Assembly (NCBI RefSeq): GCF_002192455.1
Contig: NZ_CP021744.1
Location: 372,001 to 436,000, forward strand
From: Streptomyces albireticuli
Lineage (GTDB): Bacteria > Actinomycetota > Actinomycetes > Streptomycetales > Streptomycetaceae
DNA length: 64,000 nucleotides
Reading direction: 5' to 3'
Shown: piece after piece, positions 32,862-41,709 of the stretch
Position numbering within the stretch: the stretch's first letter is position 1
How the letters are laid out: the number at the start of each line of letters is the position of its first letter
Notes under the pieces: generated by a model
What the model was told of the DNA's origin: nothing
Seen by the model: only the letters and a program-made list of their open reading frames with translations
The model's database searches: none
Program-made: the position numbers and the translations under genes

Positions 32862-35800
32862 CTACTCCGCCGCGGTGGCCGGGGCCAGGGCGGCGTCGCG
32901 GACGTCCGGGTGCGGGTGGCGGCGCAGCTCACGCAGCCTCTCGCGCCAGTGGTCCGCCCAGTCGGTGCGGCGGCCGCCGGTGACGGTGAGGGCGACGGCG
33001 AGCAGCCCGGCGGCGTGGCCGCCGTCCTCGGACAGGACCCGGGCCGCGTGCCCGAAGGCACCGTCGGCGCCGTTCCGGGAGGTCCGCAGCCGCTGGTCGA
33101 GGCCCTCGGCGGTGCGCGCGGCGAGCGCGGGCCGGCCTTCGTGGAGCCCGGCCAGGCGGGTCAGCTCCGCCGCCAGCACGTCCGGCGCCGCGTCCAGGTC
33201 GAGGCTCTGGGCGGTCAGTTCCACCGCGTCGGCGACGAAGTCCGGAGAGGTGCGGAGGAGTTCGACGACCGCGAGCGTGACGGGCAGCGTGCGGCGGTGG
33301 TTCCAGCGGCCGCCCGCGGTCAGGTGGGCGACGACGTGCCGGACCCTCCGGCGGGCGGGGCGGTCCCGGTCGGGCTCCGCGTCCGGGGTCCCGCCGCCCG
33401 TGTCGGCGTCGATGAGGGTGCTGAGCGCGCGGATGAGCGGCGCGACGCCCGGGGTGCCGGACGGGCCCGTGGTGACGACACCGCACAGCGCGGTGGCCGC
33501 GGTCCGCCAGCCGGTACGGTCGTCGAGATCGGTGACGACGTCCACGAGTGTCCCGGCCGCCTCGGGCACCCAGCGCGCCCAGTGCCCGAGCGCCGCGTAC
33601 CCGGCCTGCGCGACCTCGGCGTCGTCCGTACGGCACATGGTGTGGACGAGCCCGGCGTAGCGCGGGCGGTGCTCCTCGCGCAGCCGGTAGGGATCGGTGC
33701 CGAGCACCGCCAGCCGCAGCTCGCGCCGCCCGGTGACGGCGGCCTCCAGCATCTCCCACGCCTCCGGGCGGTCCAGCAGGTCCGTGGTGGCGGCCACGCA
33801 GGCCGCCTGGACGTCGCGGTGCTGGCCCGGGTGCGCGCAGGCCTCGGCGAGCAGGGCCGCCGCGTCCCGCACCGGCAGCACGGCGGCCGCGAGGCGGGCC
33901 GCCTCCTTGCGGCTGGTCACCTTCACCCCGCTGTCGGCGAGCAGCAGCCCGCGCAGCGCCACGGCCAGATGGGACGGCGCGACGAACCGGCTCACCCGGG
34001 TCGCGGCGTAGATCGCCACCCGGGCGCGGTCACCGCCGGCGTGGGCGAGCAGCGTCGTCAGGTGCTCGCCGGGCCGGTCCGTGTGCGCCAGCGCGGCCAG
34101 CGCCGCCTCGGCGAGCTGGACCTCCGTGCTCCTGGCGTGGCGGCGCAGGATCTCGGTGCCGGGCCCCGGGATCCAGGCGGCTCCGCGGAGGGCGTCGACG
34201 CGCTGGTATGCCGTGAGCGAGGTGTCCTGCGCGGCGCGGGCCAGCAGCCGGGCCGCGGCGGCCTGCTGACGCGGTGTCCAGCCCGCCGTGGCGGGTCCCA
34301 CGAGCGGCAGCCAGTGCCGGTTCGCGGGCAGGAGCCGGCCGTACGGCGGGGTGTCGCCGAGCACCACGTCCAGGAGGTCCGTGCGGCGGTGCGTGAGGAT
34401 GCGGACGACGAGCGGGTGCGTGGCGAAGGACACGTCCAGGGCGAGGAGCTCGCGCAGGCGCTCGTCACGGGTCCTCGGGTCGTCCAGCCACAGCCACACG
34501 GCCTGGATCGCCGTGCCGTCCGTCCCCTCCCTGATCGCCCGCCGGAGAAGGTCCTGGACGACGGGGAAGGCGTGGGCGCGCCGGCCGAGCGCGCGGGCCA
34601 GGTGGAGCAGTGGCGCGTGGTCGGCCTTGTCCACGGCCGCTTCGACGGAGGGCAGCAACGCGTCGACGATCTCGCGCTCCTGGCCGCGTCCCAGCCCTTC
34701 CAGCCGGAGCCGGATGTTACTGAAGAGCCTGGTGAGGGTGCGCAGCGCCCAGCCCGTCAGTTCCTGCTCGCCGGTACCCGCGTGCTCGCGCAGCAGGGCG
34801 TGGGCCAGGTTGCCGAGGGCGGAGACGCCGTTCCAGGACAGGTCGCGGGCCTCGACGGCGTCGGTCGCGATGCGTTCGAGGTGGGGAACGGCCTCGCGGG
34901 TGAACAGCGCGGGGTGGACGCCGGCGAGCGTGGCCAGCGCCGGGGAACGCACCGGGTCCTGCTCGTTGCGCAGCCGGCCCAGGCCGTCCGCGAGGAGCTC
35001 GGTGACGGCGGCCGGTTCGCGGGTACGCGCGGCGTTGCGCAGCAGCAGCTGATAGGCGTACGCCCGCTCCTCGGGCACGGAGCGGCGGGTCGCGGCGAGC
35101 AGCTCGGCCCGCGCCTCCGCCACCGGCAGGAACGCGACGCAGCCGAGGACCCGCTGCCAGGAGGCGCCGTGTTCGCGGGCCTGGGCGGCCATCCGCCGCG
35201 CCTCGGCCTCGCGCCGCGCCCGCGGCAGCACGTCGAGGAGGTCGTCGGAGAGGATGGAGTGGCCGGTGGCACGGCCGGCCATGGCGGCGTCGTAGCAGGC
35301 GGCGCGCCGGGAGGGGGCCATCCTGCGCAGCAGGTCCGCCAGCGCGCGCTGGTCGTGGCCCAGCGCGCGGGCGAGCTCGGTGAGTTCGGGCGGGTCGTGG
35401 CGGACGAACGTGCGCAGGAGGGGCGCGCCGAGCCGGAGCGGGTGTGCCGTGCCGCGCCCGGGGGCGAGCAGCAGCCGGATGGTGCGGCCCGGGGCCGCGG
35501 CCGCCAGCCTGCCGATCCGGTGCTGGATCCGCGGCGGCGGTTCCTCATGACAGAACCGCTCCAGCAGGTCGAGCACCCGCAGGGGCTCCGCCTCGACCGT
35601 GGCCGCCACGCTCGCCGCGTTCGCCCTCCACCAGTCGCCCCGCGAGGTCTCGGGCGTCGCGGCGAGCTGGCGTCCGGCCTCGTCGAGGATCGCGGCGGAG
35701 TGGTGGCGGGCCAGGCCGGTCCATCCGGTGATGCCGTGGAAGAGGACGGGCAGCAGCTCCGCGACGGTGCCGGAGCCGCAGCCGGGCAGCAGCCGGGCCG

Positions 35801-36260
35801 CCTCGTCATCGCCCCAGCGGGCACGGACGGGCCGTACGAGGGCGTCCGCGAGCGCGGTGCGCCGGCCGGCGACGACGGCACGGGTGAGCTCGCGCCGTAC
35901 GGCACCGGGGGCGTCCTCCATCGCCGCCGTGACGGCGGCGTCCGGTATGTGTCCCCGGCGGACGGCGGTGACGGCGTGATGCCGGACGGTCGACACGGGG
36001 TCGGTCAGGTGGGCCTGGAGCCAGGCGATGTCATGGCCGGCTTCGGCGGCCAGCGCCGCGAGCCCCCGCCCGTACGCCCCGCGCCGTGCCAGCTCGGCGA
36101 CGACCGCGCTCAGTTCCCCGGCGGCGCTCAGTTCCCGGGCGCGGAGGGCGGTGTGGTGCAGACGCCGGGGGCGGGGCATCGGGTCGATGGCGGCGAGCAG
36201 CTCGTCGACGAGCGCGGCCGGGGACTTCTGGATCATGCCGGGGATTGTCACCGACGCCAC
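32862..36260 (-). CDS. Very large HEAT-repeat-like protein
   Basis: A 1,132-residue, mainly helical soluble protein. Paired helices of 35-40 residues recur throughout, for example AHLTDPVSTVRHHAVTAVRR, AWIPGPGTEILRRHARSTEV and YAALGHWARWVPEAAGTLVD, consistent with HEAT/ARM solenoids. No nuclease, kinase or NTPase motif is visible. Such actinobacterial solenoids are often annotated only as hypothetical and probably act as scaffolds. The start may be GTG 36260, GTG 36251 (better spacing to GGGGG) or ATG 36236. It is the largest gene of the window and stands alone. Confidence 0.9.
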   Translation of the reverse strand: MASVTIPGMIQKSPAALVDELLAAIDPMPRPRRLHHTALRARELSAAGELSAVVAELARRGAYGRGLAALAAEAGHDIAWLQAHLTDPVSTVRHHAVTAVRRGHIPDAAVTAAMEDAPGAVRRELTRAVVAGRRTALADALVRPVRARWGDDEAARLLPGCGSGTVAELLPVLFHGITGWTGLARHHSAAILDEAGRQLAATPETSRGDWWRANAASVAATVEAEPLRVLDLLERFCHEEPPPRIQHRIGRLAAAAPGRTIRLLLAPGRGTAHPLRLGAPLLRTFVRHDPPELTELARALGHDQRALADLLRRMAPSRRAACYDAAMAGRATGHSILSDDLLDVLPRARREAEARRMAAQAREHGASWQRVLGCVAFLPVAEARAELLAATRRSVPEERAYAYQLLLRNAARTREPAAVTELLADGLGRLRNEQDPVRSPALATLAGVHPALFTREAVPHLERIATDAVEARDLSWNGVSALGNLAHALLREHAGTGEQELTGWALRTLTRLFSNIRLRLEGLGRGQEREIVDALLPSVEAAVDKADHAPLLHLARALGRRAHAFPVVQDLLRRAIREGTDGTAIQAVWLWLDDPRTRDERLRELLALDVSFATHPLVVRILTHRRTDLLDVVLGDTPPYGRLLPANRHWLPLVGPATAGWTPRQQAAAARLLARAAQDTSLTAYQRVDALRGAAWIPGPGTEILRRHARSTEVQLAEAALAALAHTDRPGEHLTTLLAHAGGDRARVAIYAATRVSRFVAPSHLAVALRGLLLADSGVKVTSRKEAARLAAAVLPVRDAAALLAEACAHPGQHRDVQAACVAATTDLLDRPEAWEMLEAAVTGRRELRLAVLGTDPYRLREEHRPRYAGLVHTMCRTDDAEVAQAGYAALGHWARWVPEAAGTLVDVVTDLDDRTGWRTAATALCGVVTTGPSGTPGVAPLIRALSTLIDADTGGGTPDAEPDRDRPARRRVRHVVAHLTAGGRWNHRRTLPVTLAVVELLRTSPDFVADAVELTAQSLDLDAAPDVLAAELTRLAGLHEGRPALAARTAEGLDQRLRTSRNGADGAFGHAARVLSEDGGHAAGLLAVALTVTGGRRTDWADHWRERLRELRRHPHPDVRDAALAPATAAE

Positions 36261-36376
36261 CCCCTGCCGACCAATCGTTATCGGAGGGGCCGACGCGCGG
36301 TCCGGGGGGATCCGAGGCCCGGTTCAGTGGGCCGGGGGCCGGTGGACCAAGGGCGCGGCACGTGCCACGAACGCCT

Positions 36377-36805
36377 CTATGGCCTCCCGCGCCCGGTGTC
36401 CAGCGCGTCCCGCTCCGTCTGGTCCCGCGCCGTGGACACGTCCCGGGTGCACGCGTACGCGCGCTCGGCGGCGCGGATCACTTCCGGGTCGTCGGTGAGC
36501 AGTTTGATCCGGTAGAGGACCTGCCGTGTCGCGGTCCGGAGGCGGTGCGCCTCGTCGCGGGCCGTGACGAAGTCCGGCCCGGCCGGGTCCTGCCGCATGC
36601 GGTACCACCGGTCCGCCTGGCCGTGGCGGTACTCCTCCGCCGCCCCGGCGAACGCGCTGAACGTGGCCATGCGCTCCTGCCGGAGCGCCTCGGAGCGCGC
36701 GAACGCCTCTCCGCGTCCGGACGCGAGGCGCTGGAAGATCTGTGTGACCACGGCGCCCAGGAGGGTGCCCCCGACGGCTACGACGCTTGTCCATATGGCT
36801 TCCAC
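36377..36805 (-). CDS. Membrane-anchored hypothetical protein, possible C-terminal frameshift
   Basis: A 142-residue protein with one N-terminal membrane helix (WTSVVAVGGTLLGAVVTQIF) and a long helical, charged body (RQERMATFSAFAGAAEEYRH, LTDDPEVIRAAERAYACTRD). The frame ends ERDALDTGRGRP. A second frame continues without a stop as AREAIEAFVARAAPLVHRPP to 36324 and fits better as the natural C-terminus. One extra G in the run at 36392-36394 would join them (about 160 residues). Function is unknown; it resembles small scaffolding proteins common in Streptomyces. Confidence 0.75.
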   Translation of the reverse strand: MEAIWTSVVAVGGTLLGAVVTQIFQRLASGRGEAFARSEALRQERMATFSAFAGAAEEYRHGQADRWYRMRQDPAGPDFVTARDEAHRLRTATRQVLYRIKLLTDDPEVIRAAERAYACTRDVSTARDQTERDALDTGRGRP

Positions 36806-36886
36806 GGCACCAGCTGATCACAGCGGACGCCGGTGCCGCGGCCCGTGCCGAAAGCGGTGGGCCCGCCGGGCCGTTCCCTCACGTGC

Positions 36887-37447
36887 TCAGGAAGTCCGCC
36901 CGGCCGCCCGCCACTGCGGTGCGAGCACCGACCAGATCTCCTCGTCGTGCCGCTTGCCCCGGTACAGGTAGCTCTCCCGCAGCACGCCGTCCTTCGTCAT
37001 CCCGAGCCGCCGGGCGACGGCGATGCTGGGCGCGTTCTCCGCCGAGACCCACCACTCCACGCGGTGGATGCCGCGCTCCTCGACGGCCCAGTCGATGATC
37101 GCGCGCACGGCGCGGGTCACCAGCCCCTTGCCCACCGCCGACGGTTCGAGCCAGCAGCCCGCCTCGGCGGTGCCCTGCGCGACGTCCATCCTCCGGAAGA
37201 CGACCGCGCCGACCAGCCGGCCGTCGGTCCGGATGCCGTAGAGGCGGCCTGTGTCGGCCGCGGCCCGCTCCGCGTACGTCCGGAGGAACGCGCGGCTGGA
37301 CTCCAGGTCCGTGACGACGTCGGGCAGGCCGTTGTGCTGCCCGATGAACTCCCGGCCCCGGTCCACATGGGCCAGGAACTCCTCGGCCTGCCACGGTTCG
37401 AGCGGGGTCAGCTCGGCCCCGTCGTCGCCCAGGGATATCGCGTACAT
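36887..37447 (-). CDS. GNAT family N-acetyltransferase, RimJ/RimL type
   Basis: A 186-residue acetyltransferase from ATG 37447 (MYAISLGDDGAELTPLEPWQ). The CoA loop is EPSAVGKGLVTRAVRAIIDW, followed by EWWVSAENAPSIAVARRLGM. It is closely related over its whole length to the gene at 5318-5881 and even ends in the same EIWSVLAP segment, so the two are paralogues 31 kb apart. The acceptor is unknown; members modify ribosomal proteins or antibiotics. A possible 49-codon frame lies directly upstream (37450-37599). Confidence 0.92.
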   Translation of the reverse strand: MYAISLGDDGAELTPLEPWQAEEFLAHVDRGREFIGQHNGLPDVVTDLESSRAFLRTYAERAAADTGRLYGIRTDGRLVGAVVFRRMDVAQGTAEAGCWLEPSAVGKGLVTRAVRAIIDWAVEERGIHRVEWWVSAENAPSIAVARRLGMTKDGVLRESYLYRGKRHDEEIWSVLAPQWRAAGRTS

Positions 37448-37449
37448 CG

Positions 37450-37599
37450 TCACCTTCCACGATCGGGGCCGGCGCGCTCGGCGCGAACGGATCTTCTCAC
37501 GGGCGGTGTCACGGGCGTCGTGCCGACGAGGCTCCGACGACACTCCCAGAAGCCGGGATACTCGTGCTCGCAGACCCACGAGACCTTCGCGCGGGACAT
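37450..37599 (-). CDS. Doubtful 49-residue small protein
   Basis: From ATG 37599 the frame reads MSRAKVSWVCEHEYPGFWEC and then RRSLVGTTPVTPPVRR, with good third-position G/C in its first 33 codons, and stops three bases before the GNAT start. No ribosome site is visible upstream, and the tail is Arg-rich. It may be a leader peptide or non-coding. Confidence 0.2.
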   Translation of the reverse strand: MSRAKVSWVCEHEYPGFWECRRSLVGTTPVTPPVRRSVRAERAGPDRGR

Positions 37600-37608
37600 G
37601 GCATCAGG

Positions 37609-38190
37609 TCAGGCGCGGTCCCGCACCGGCGCCGGCGGGTCTTCCGCGGGGGTCTCGAAGATGATCTCCAGGCCGTCCCTCTCGTCCCATTGCTCGCCGA
37701 CCTCGGTGAAGCCGAAGCCGGCGATGGTGGCCAGGGACGCGGCGTTGTCAGGGCTGATCGTCACCCGTACGGTCCTGACCCGGTCGTCGGCGACGGCCCG
37801 CCGCACCAGCCCGGCCAGCATCGACCTGGCGTACCCCTGACGGCGGTGGCCGGGGGCCACGGAGTAGCCGATCTCGACCATGCCCGCCTCGTCCGGCGGC
37901 CCGTGGAAGCCGGCGTACCCCACGACGTGACCTCCGGGCTCGGCCACCACGGCCCGGGTGAGCCAGCCCGCGCTTCCGGGGTCCGAGGTCAGCTGCCCGA
38001 TCCGGTACTGCCACACCCACTTCGCCTCGTCGGTGACGAAGTACTCGGGGAGGGTGACCCCCACCTCGGCACCGGCCCGGTCGAGGTCGTCGTCCAGCAA
38101 GGCCGTCATGGCCTCGCCGGACAGCTCGACGAATCGCACGGAACGGGGGCCGGCGGGGGCCTGGACGCGTTGTTCGGCTCTGTCTGTCAT
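37609..38190 (-). CDS. GNAT family N-acetyltransferase
   Basis: A 193-residue acetyltransferase from ATG 38190 (MTDRAEQRVQAPAGPRSVRF); ATG 38199 is also possible. The CoA-binding loop is GYSVAPGHRRQGYARSMLAG (R-R-Q-G-Y-A) near residue 120, then VRVTISPDNAASLATIAGFG. Its N-terminal half (DEAKWVWQYRIGQLTSDPGS) is like RimJ-type enzymes that act on small molecules. It is monocistronic and tail to head with the TetR gene 82 bp upstream. Confidence 0.9.
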   Translation of the reverse strand: MTDRAEQRVQAPAGPRSVRFVELSGEAMTALLDDDLDRAGAEVGVTLPEYFVTDEAKWVWQYRIGQLTSDPGSAGWLTRAVVAEPGGHVVGYAGFHGPPDEAGMVEIGYSVAPGHRRQGYARSMLAGLVRRAVADDRVRTVRVTISPDNAASLATIAGFGFTEVGEQWDERDGLEIIFETPAEDPPAPVRDRA

Positions 38191-38271
38191 AGCGCGCATC
38201 GTCGCCGGGGTGTCCGGGACGCGTCCAACGGTTATCGGCCCCCACGGTTCACCGGTCACCTCGGTTCACGG

Positions 38272-38847
38272 TCACCGCTGCGGCAGCACGCGCGTGACCA
38301 CCGTTTCCACGAGTTCGTCGAGGTCCCTGTCGGAGAGCACCGCGGGCAGTGTGAAGTACTCCAGCAGAAGCCCGGTCATGGCGAGGTGGAGGACGAGCAC
38401 GGTGTCCTCGTCGCCGGGCAGGCCCGCGTCCAGGTGGAAGCGGAGGTTCTCCTCCAGGACGGCGCGGACGGCTCGGTCGAGTTCGGCCTGGAGGGCCGGG
38501 CGGCGGGTGGCCTCCAGGCGGAGTTCCAGCATGGCCAGGTATCCGGTGCGTTCGGCGGCCATGCGGCGTACCAGCCACCGCATCAGTTCCACGACCAGCT
38601 CCCGGGTGGGTGCGGGACGCATGGCCTCGTCGACCTGGCCGGGATCGGGGGTCATGCGCACATGGATGCGGCTGCCCGCCTGGGTGAGCAGGTCGTCCCT
38701 GCCGGCGAAGTAATTGGACGCCGTGCCGACGGGGACACCCGCCTGGGTGTCGACGGCGCGGAAGGTAAGGCCGCGCGCCCCCTCGCGCGCCAGTACCTCG
38801 ATGGCGGCGTCGACGAGGGCCGTTCTGCGCTCGGGATTCCTGGCCAT
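38272..38847 (-). CDS. TetR family transcriptional regulator
   Basis: A 191-residue TetR protein from ATG 38847. The DNA-binding domain reads NPERRTALVDAAIEVLAREG, LTFRAVDTQAGVPVGTASNY, then FAGRDDLLTQAG. The C-terminal helical domain carries RRMAAERTGYLAMLELRLEA. It is divergent from a dihydrofolate-reductase-family gene 142 bp away; an inverted repeat overlaps the likely promoter between them, so control of that gene and of itself is probable. Confidence 0.93.
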   Translation of the reverse strand: MARNPERRTALVDAAIEVLAREGARGLTFRAVDTQAGVPVGTASNYFAGRDDLLTQAGSRIHVRMTPDPGQVDEAMRPAPTRELVVELMRWLVRRMAAERTGYLAMLELRLEATRRPALQAELDRAVRAVLEENLRFHLDAGLPGDEDTVLVLHLAMTGLLLEYFTLPAVLSDRDLDELVETVVTRVLPQR

Positions 38848-38887
38848 CAGCTTCTCCTTCGATTTTTCCGCGGGAAAGGTCTTGCGC

Positions 38888-38923
38888 AACCACTACAGGT
38901 GAAGCACTATATGCGAAGTGGTT
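38888..38923. promoter_or_regulatory. Inverted repeat between TetR and reductase genes, candidate operator
   Basis: AACCACT (38888-38894) and AGTGGTT (38917-38923) are exact inverted copies 22 bp apart. The A/T-rich spacer contains CTATAT, suitable for a -10 element. The distance places two half-sites on one face of the DNA, as TetR dimers or dimer pairs need. Confidence 0.5.
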
Positions 38924-38989
38924 CGCCGGGTGGGGTGACACCCCACCAAGGCCACCGCACCTCATCTCCCACAGAAATCGAGGGTCACC

Positions 38990-39574
38990 TTGCGCCACCT
39001 CACCTACTTCGTCGCCTGCTCGATCGACGGCTTCATCGGCGACCCGAGTGGTGACGCTTCATCCATGTACAAGTTCGTGAACGAGGAGTTCCTCGACTTC
39101 CTCAAGACCGACTACCCGGAGACCGTCTCGGCCGAGGGCCGGGCCGCCCTCGGCTTCGGAGACGTGGCGAACCGCCGGTTCGACACGGTCGTCCAGGGCC
39201 GGGCCAGCTACCAGCTCGCCCTGGACACCGGCATCACCAGCCCGTACGGGCACCTCCGCGAGTACGTCGCGTCGCGGACGGTCGAGGAGTCGCCCGACCC
39301 GAACGTCACGCTCATCGCCGAGGACCTGGTCGGGAGGATCCGTGAGCTGAAGGCCGAGGACAGCGAGCTGGGCATCTGGCTCTGCGGCGGTTCGCGCATC
39401 GCGGGTGAACTGCTGGACGAGGTCGACGAACTCGTCATCAAGACCTACCCGCAGGTGTACGGCTCGGGCATGCCGATGTTCGGCTCCGGCTTCGCGGTCA
39501 CCGAATTCACCCTCGACTCCGTACGGGCATTCGACAACGGAGTGCTCGTCAGGAAGTACGGCCGTAAGCGGTAA
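38990..39574 (+). CDS. Dihydrofolate reductase family protein (RibD C-terminal-like)
   Basis: A 194-residue protein starting at TTG 38990 (MRHLTYFVACSIDGFIGDPS) with GAGGG upstream. The fold marks are VVQGRASYQLALDTGI and GIWLCGGSRIAGELLDEVDE, the GG cofactor loop, then IKTYPQVYGSGMPMFGSGF. The YyaP/YwjB-like branch of this family reduces unknown pteridine or flavin-related substrates with NADPH. The divergent TetR gene likely regulates it. A terminator hairpin follows at 39604. Confidence 0.92.
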   Translation: MRHLTYFVACSIDGFIGDPSGDASSMYKFVNEEFLDFLKTDYPETVSAEGRAALGFGDVANRRFDTVVQGRASYQLALDTGITSPYGHLREYVASRTVEESPDPNVTLIAEDLVGRIRELKAEDSELGIWLCGGSRIAGELLDEVDELVIKTYPQVYGSGMPMFGSGFAVTEFTLDSVRAFDNGVLVRKYGRKR

Positions 39575-39603
39575 CACCGGCGGCCGCCACTGACCGGCGC
39601 ACC

Positions 39604-39629
39604 GAGGGGGCGGTTCCGGCCGCCCCCTC
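39604..39629 (+). terminator. Hairpin terminator after the reductase gene
   Basis: GAGGGGGCGG (39604-39613) and CCGCCCCCTC (39620-39629) form a perfect stem around TTCCGG, 30 bp after the stop. Confidence 0.65.
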
Positions 39630-39798
39630 AAGTCCGAGATCCGGCCGGTCGATTCCCCGACCCGCTTGTCGACAGCCAGGGATCCTTGCATGATCTCATC
39701 CACAGTCGGCAATACGTCACGCACGCGCAGGATCATGCTGGACGATGCCTCTACGATCCGTCAGCACCCCACCGTGCGCCGAAGAGAGGGAGCGGTTC

Positions 39799-40584
39799 GT
39801 GCCGGATGCTCAGCTGGAAACCAATGGAATCAAGGAGCAGTACGCCTTCAAGGTGGCTGCGGACCTGGAACACAACACCAAGGAACAGGAACGCATCGGC
39901 GCCGAAGTGACCGCGCTGGAGGAACAGTTGCGCGCACTGCGGCGTGACCACACCCTGCTGGTCAGTGTGCAGCAGGCGCTGGGCAAGGAGGGCGCGGCGG
40001 CAGCGGCGTCCCGGAAGGCGGGCGACACGGCGACGCTGCCCAAGCCTCGCCCGGCCGCCGCCGAGGCCAAGCCGGCCAGACGGCGGAAGGCGACCACCAC
40101 CAAGGCCGCCACCACCAAGGCGCCCGCCGCGAAGGCCACGAAGAACAGCGCCAGGACCACGGGCGCGAAGGCCGACACCAAGGTGGAGAAGGCCACGAAG
40201 ACCGAGCGGGTCGAGAAGACCGAGAAGGCGGAGACGCCGGAGAAGGCGGGGAAGACCGCCACGGCCGACACGAAGGCCGCGGGACCCACACTGGTCAGCC
40301 TGGTCCGTGAGGCACTCGGCCGGCAGTCGGAGCCCCGCTCCGCGGCCGAGATCGCCGCCGCCGTCGCGGAGGCTCAGCCCGACCGCACCATCAAGCCCAC
40401 GGTGGTGCGTACGACAGTGGAAGGACTGGTCGCCAAGGGGCAGGCCCAGCGCACCAAGCAGGGCACGTCCGTCTTCTACGCCGCGCCGGACGGGTCGCCC
40501 GCCGCACCGGCCGAACCGTCCAAGCCGGCCGGGTCCGCCGCGCCGGCCGAACCCGCCGGTGGCACCGAGTCCGCCACCGCCTGA
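39799..40584 (+). CDS. Lys/Ala-rich protein with coiled coil and C-terminal winged helix
   Basis: A 261-residue protein; GTG 39799 follows GAGGGAG. Residues 1-65 are a likely coiled coil (EHNTKEQERIGAEVTALEEQ). Residues about 85-175 form a histone-H1-like linker of Lys, Ala, Thr and Glu (KATTTKAATTKAPAAKATK). Residues 180-235 look like a winged helix (GPTLVSLVREALGRQSEPRS, VVRTTVEGLVAKGQAQRT), and an Ala/Pro tail follows. A nucleoid-associated or DNA-compacting role is inferred. No enzymatic motif is seen. Monocistronic. Confidence 0.85.
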   Translation: MPDAQLETNGIKEQYAFKVAADLEHNTKEQERIGAEVTALEEQLRALRRDHTLLVSVQQALGKEGAAAAASRKAGDTATLPKPRPAAAEAKPARRRKATTTKAATTKAPAAKATKNSARTTGAKADTKVEKATKTERVEKTEKAETPEKAGKTATADTKAAGPTLVSLVREALGRQSEPRSAAEIAAAVAEAQPDRTIKPTVVRTTVEGLVAKGQAQRTKQGTSVFYAAPDGSPAAPAEPSKPAGSAAPAEPAGGTESATA

Positions 40585-40797
40585 TCACACCCGCGCCGGG
40601 GCTGCCGGCCGCCCGGCCGACCGATGTGGCGAAAGCCCATGGGGAGGTCAGGGAGATCCGGCAGCCACCCGGCCCGATCCACGAGGGTCCGGCGGCCACG
40701 AAACCGGGGACGCGGCGCGCGCACGACAGCTCGTGATCCTTGGGGGTCGGAGACTCCGGAAACCCCCGCCGCGTTCGCGCACCCGCCCCGTCTCCGG

Positions 40798-41709
40798 TCA
40801 GCCCGCCCGTACGTGGTCGAGCACCTTGATGCCGAGCTCCAGCGCCTCGTCCGGTTCCCGCACGCACTGCTGGAGGTCGACGAAGCAGCCGTCGGCGCCG
40901 GAGGCACGCACCCCGGCCACGACCCCGGCGATGTCCTCGCACGTGGCCCCCGGGCGGGGGTTGTGCCGCAGGACCTGCCGCAAAGCCTCCGGGTCGCGGC
41001 CCGCTTCCTCGGCCGCTCGCCGGGCCGTACCCCACAGCCCGGCACGGGCCTCGGGCGGCAGGACGACGCCGACCCAGCCGTCGGCGACGCGGCCGACACG
41101 GCGCATGGCGGCCGGGCTGAACCCGCCCAGGTAGACCGGCGGGTGAGGGCGCTGGGCGGGACGCAGGCCGACGTGGGAGCGCGGGATCGTCCAGTGCGGT
41201 CCCTCGTGCGCGAACTCCTCATGTGTCCACATGCCCTTGAGGATCCCGAGGATCTCGTCCAGTCGCGCGCCGCGCTCGGCGAAGTCGGCGTTGACCGCCG
41301 TGTACTCGTCGCGCAGCCAGCCGATGCCCAGGCCGACGTCCAGCCTGCCGCCGCTCACCAGGTCCAGCGAGGTGAGGGTCCGGGCGAGCAGCGGCGGTGG
41401 GTACCAGGGGGCGTTGAGGGTGCTGGTGCCCAGCCGGGCACGGCTGGTGGCGGTGGCGGCCACGGTCAGCACGGTGACCGGGTCGAGGAAGGTCTTGTAC
41501 TCGGGCGGGTACGGGTTCTCGGGGGTGTGCCCCGGGTAGATGTCGCTCGGTTCGACGGGCGTCAGTGAACGGTCCCCCACCCAGAGCGAGTCGAACCCGG
41601 CGGCTTCCGCGTCCCGGGCGAACCCGGCGATCGCCTCGGCGCGCGCGTGCGTGCCGTACTGCGGAAGGGCGATACCTATGTCGATGCCTGATTCCATGCC
41701 TTTGTCCAT
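40798..41709 (-). CDS. LLM-class F420-dependent oxidoreductase
   Basis: A 303-residue luciferase-like monooxygenase-fold enzyme. ATG 41709 (or ATG 41697) begins MDKGMESGIDIGIALPQYGT. Then come FARDAEAAGFDSLWVGDRSL, DPVTVLTVAATATSRARLGT, SGGRLDVGLGIGWLRDEYTA and RPHPPVYLGGFSPAAMRRVG, the standard blocks of F420-using members (TIGR03619/TIGR03854 style). The substrate is unknown. It is monocistronic, divergent from the DUF1876 gene. Confidence 0.92.
   Translation of the reverse strand: MDKGMESGIDIGIALPQYGTHARAEAIAGFARDAEAAGFDSLWVGDRSLTPVEPSDIYPGHTPENPYPPEYKTFLDPVTVLTVAATATSRARLGTSTLNAPWYPPPLLARTLTSLDLVSGGRLDVGLGIGWLRDEYTAVNADFAERGARLDEILGILKGMWTHEEFAHEGPHWTIPRSHVGLRPAQRPHPPVYLGGFSPAAMRRVGRVADGWVGVVLPPEARAGLWGTARRAAEEAGRDPEALRQVLRHNPRPGATCEDIAGVVAGVRASGADGCFVDLQQCVREPDEALELGIKVLDHVRAG

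Noticed and set aside
32517..36515. A 1,332-codon open frame on the plus strand
   Set aside because: It is the mirror of the HEAT-like gene on the other strand; its translation is Gly/Arg/Val-rich with no recognisable domain, a usual effect of high G+C.
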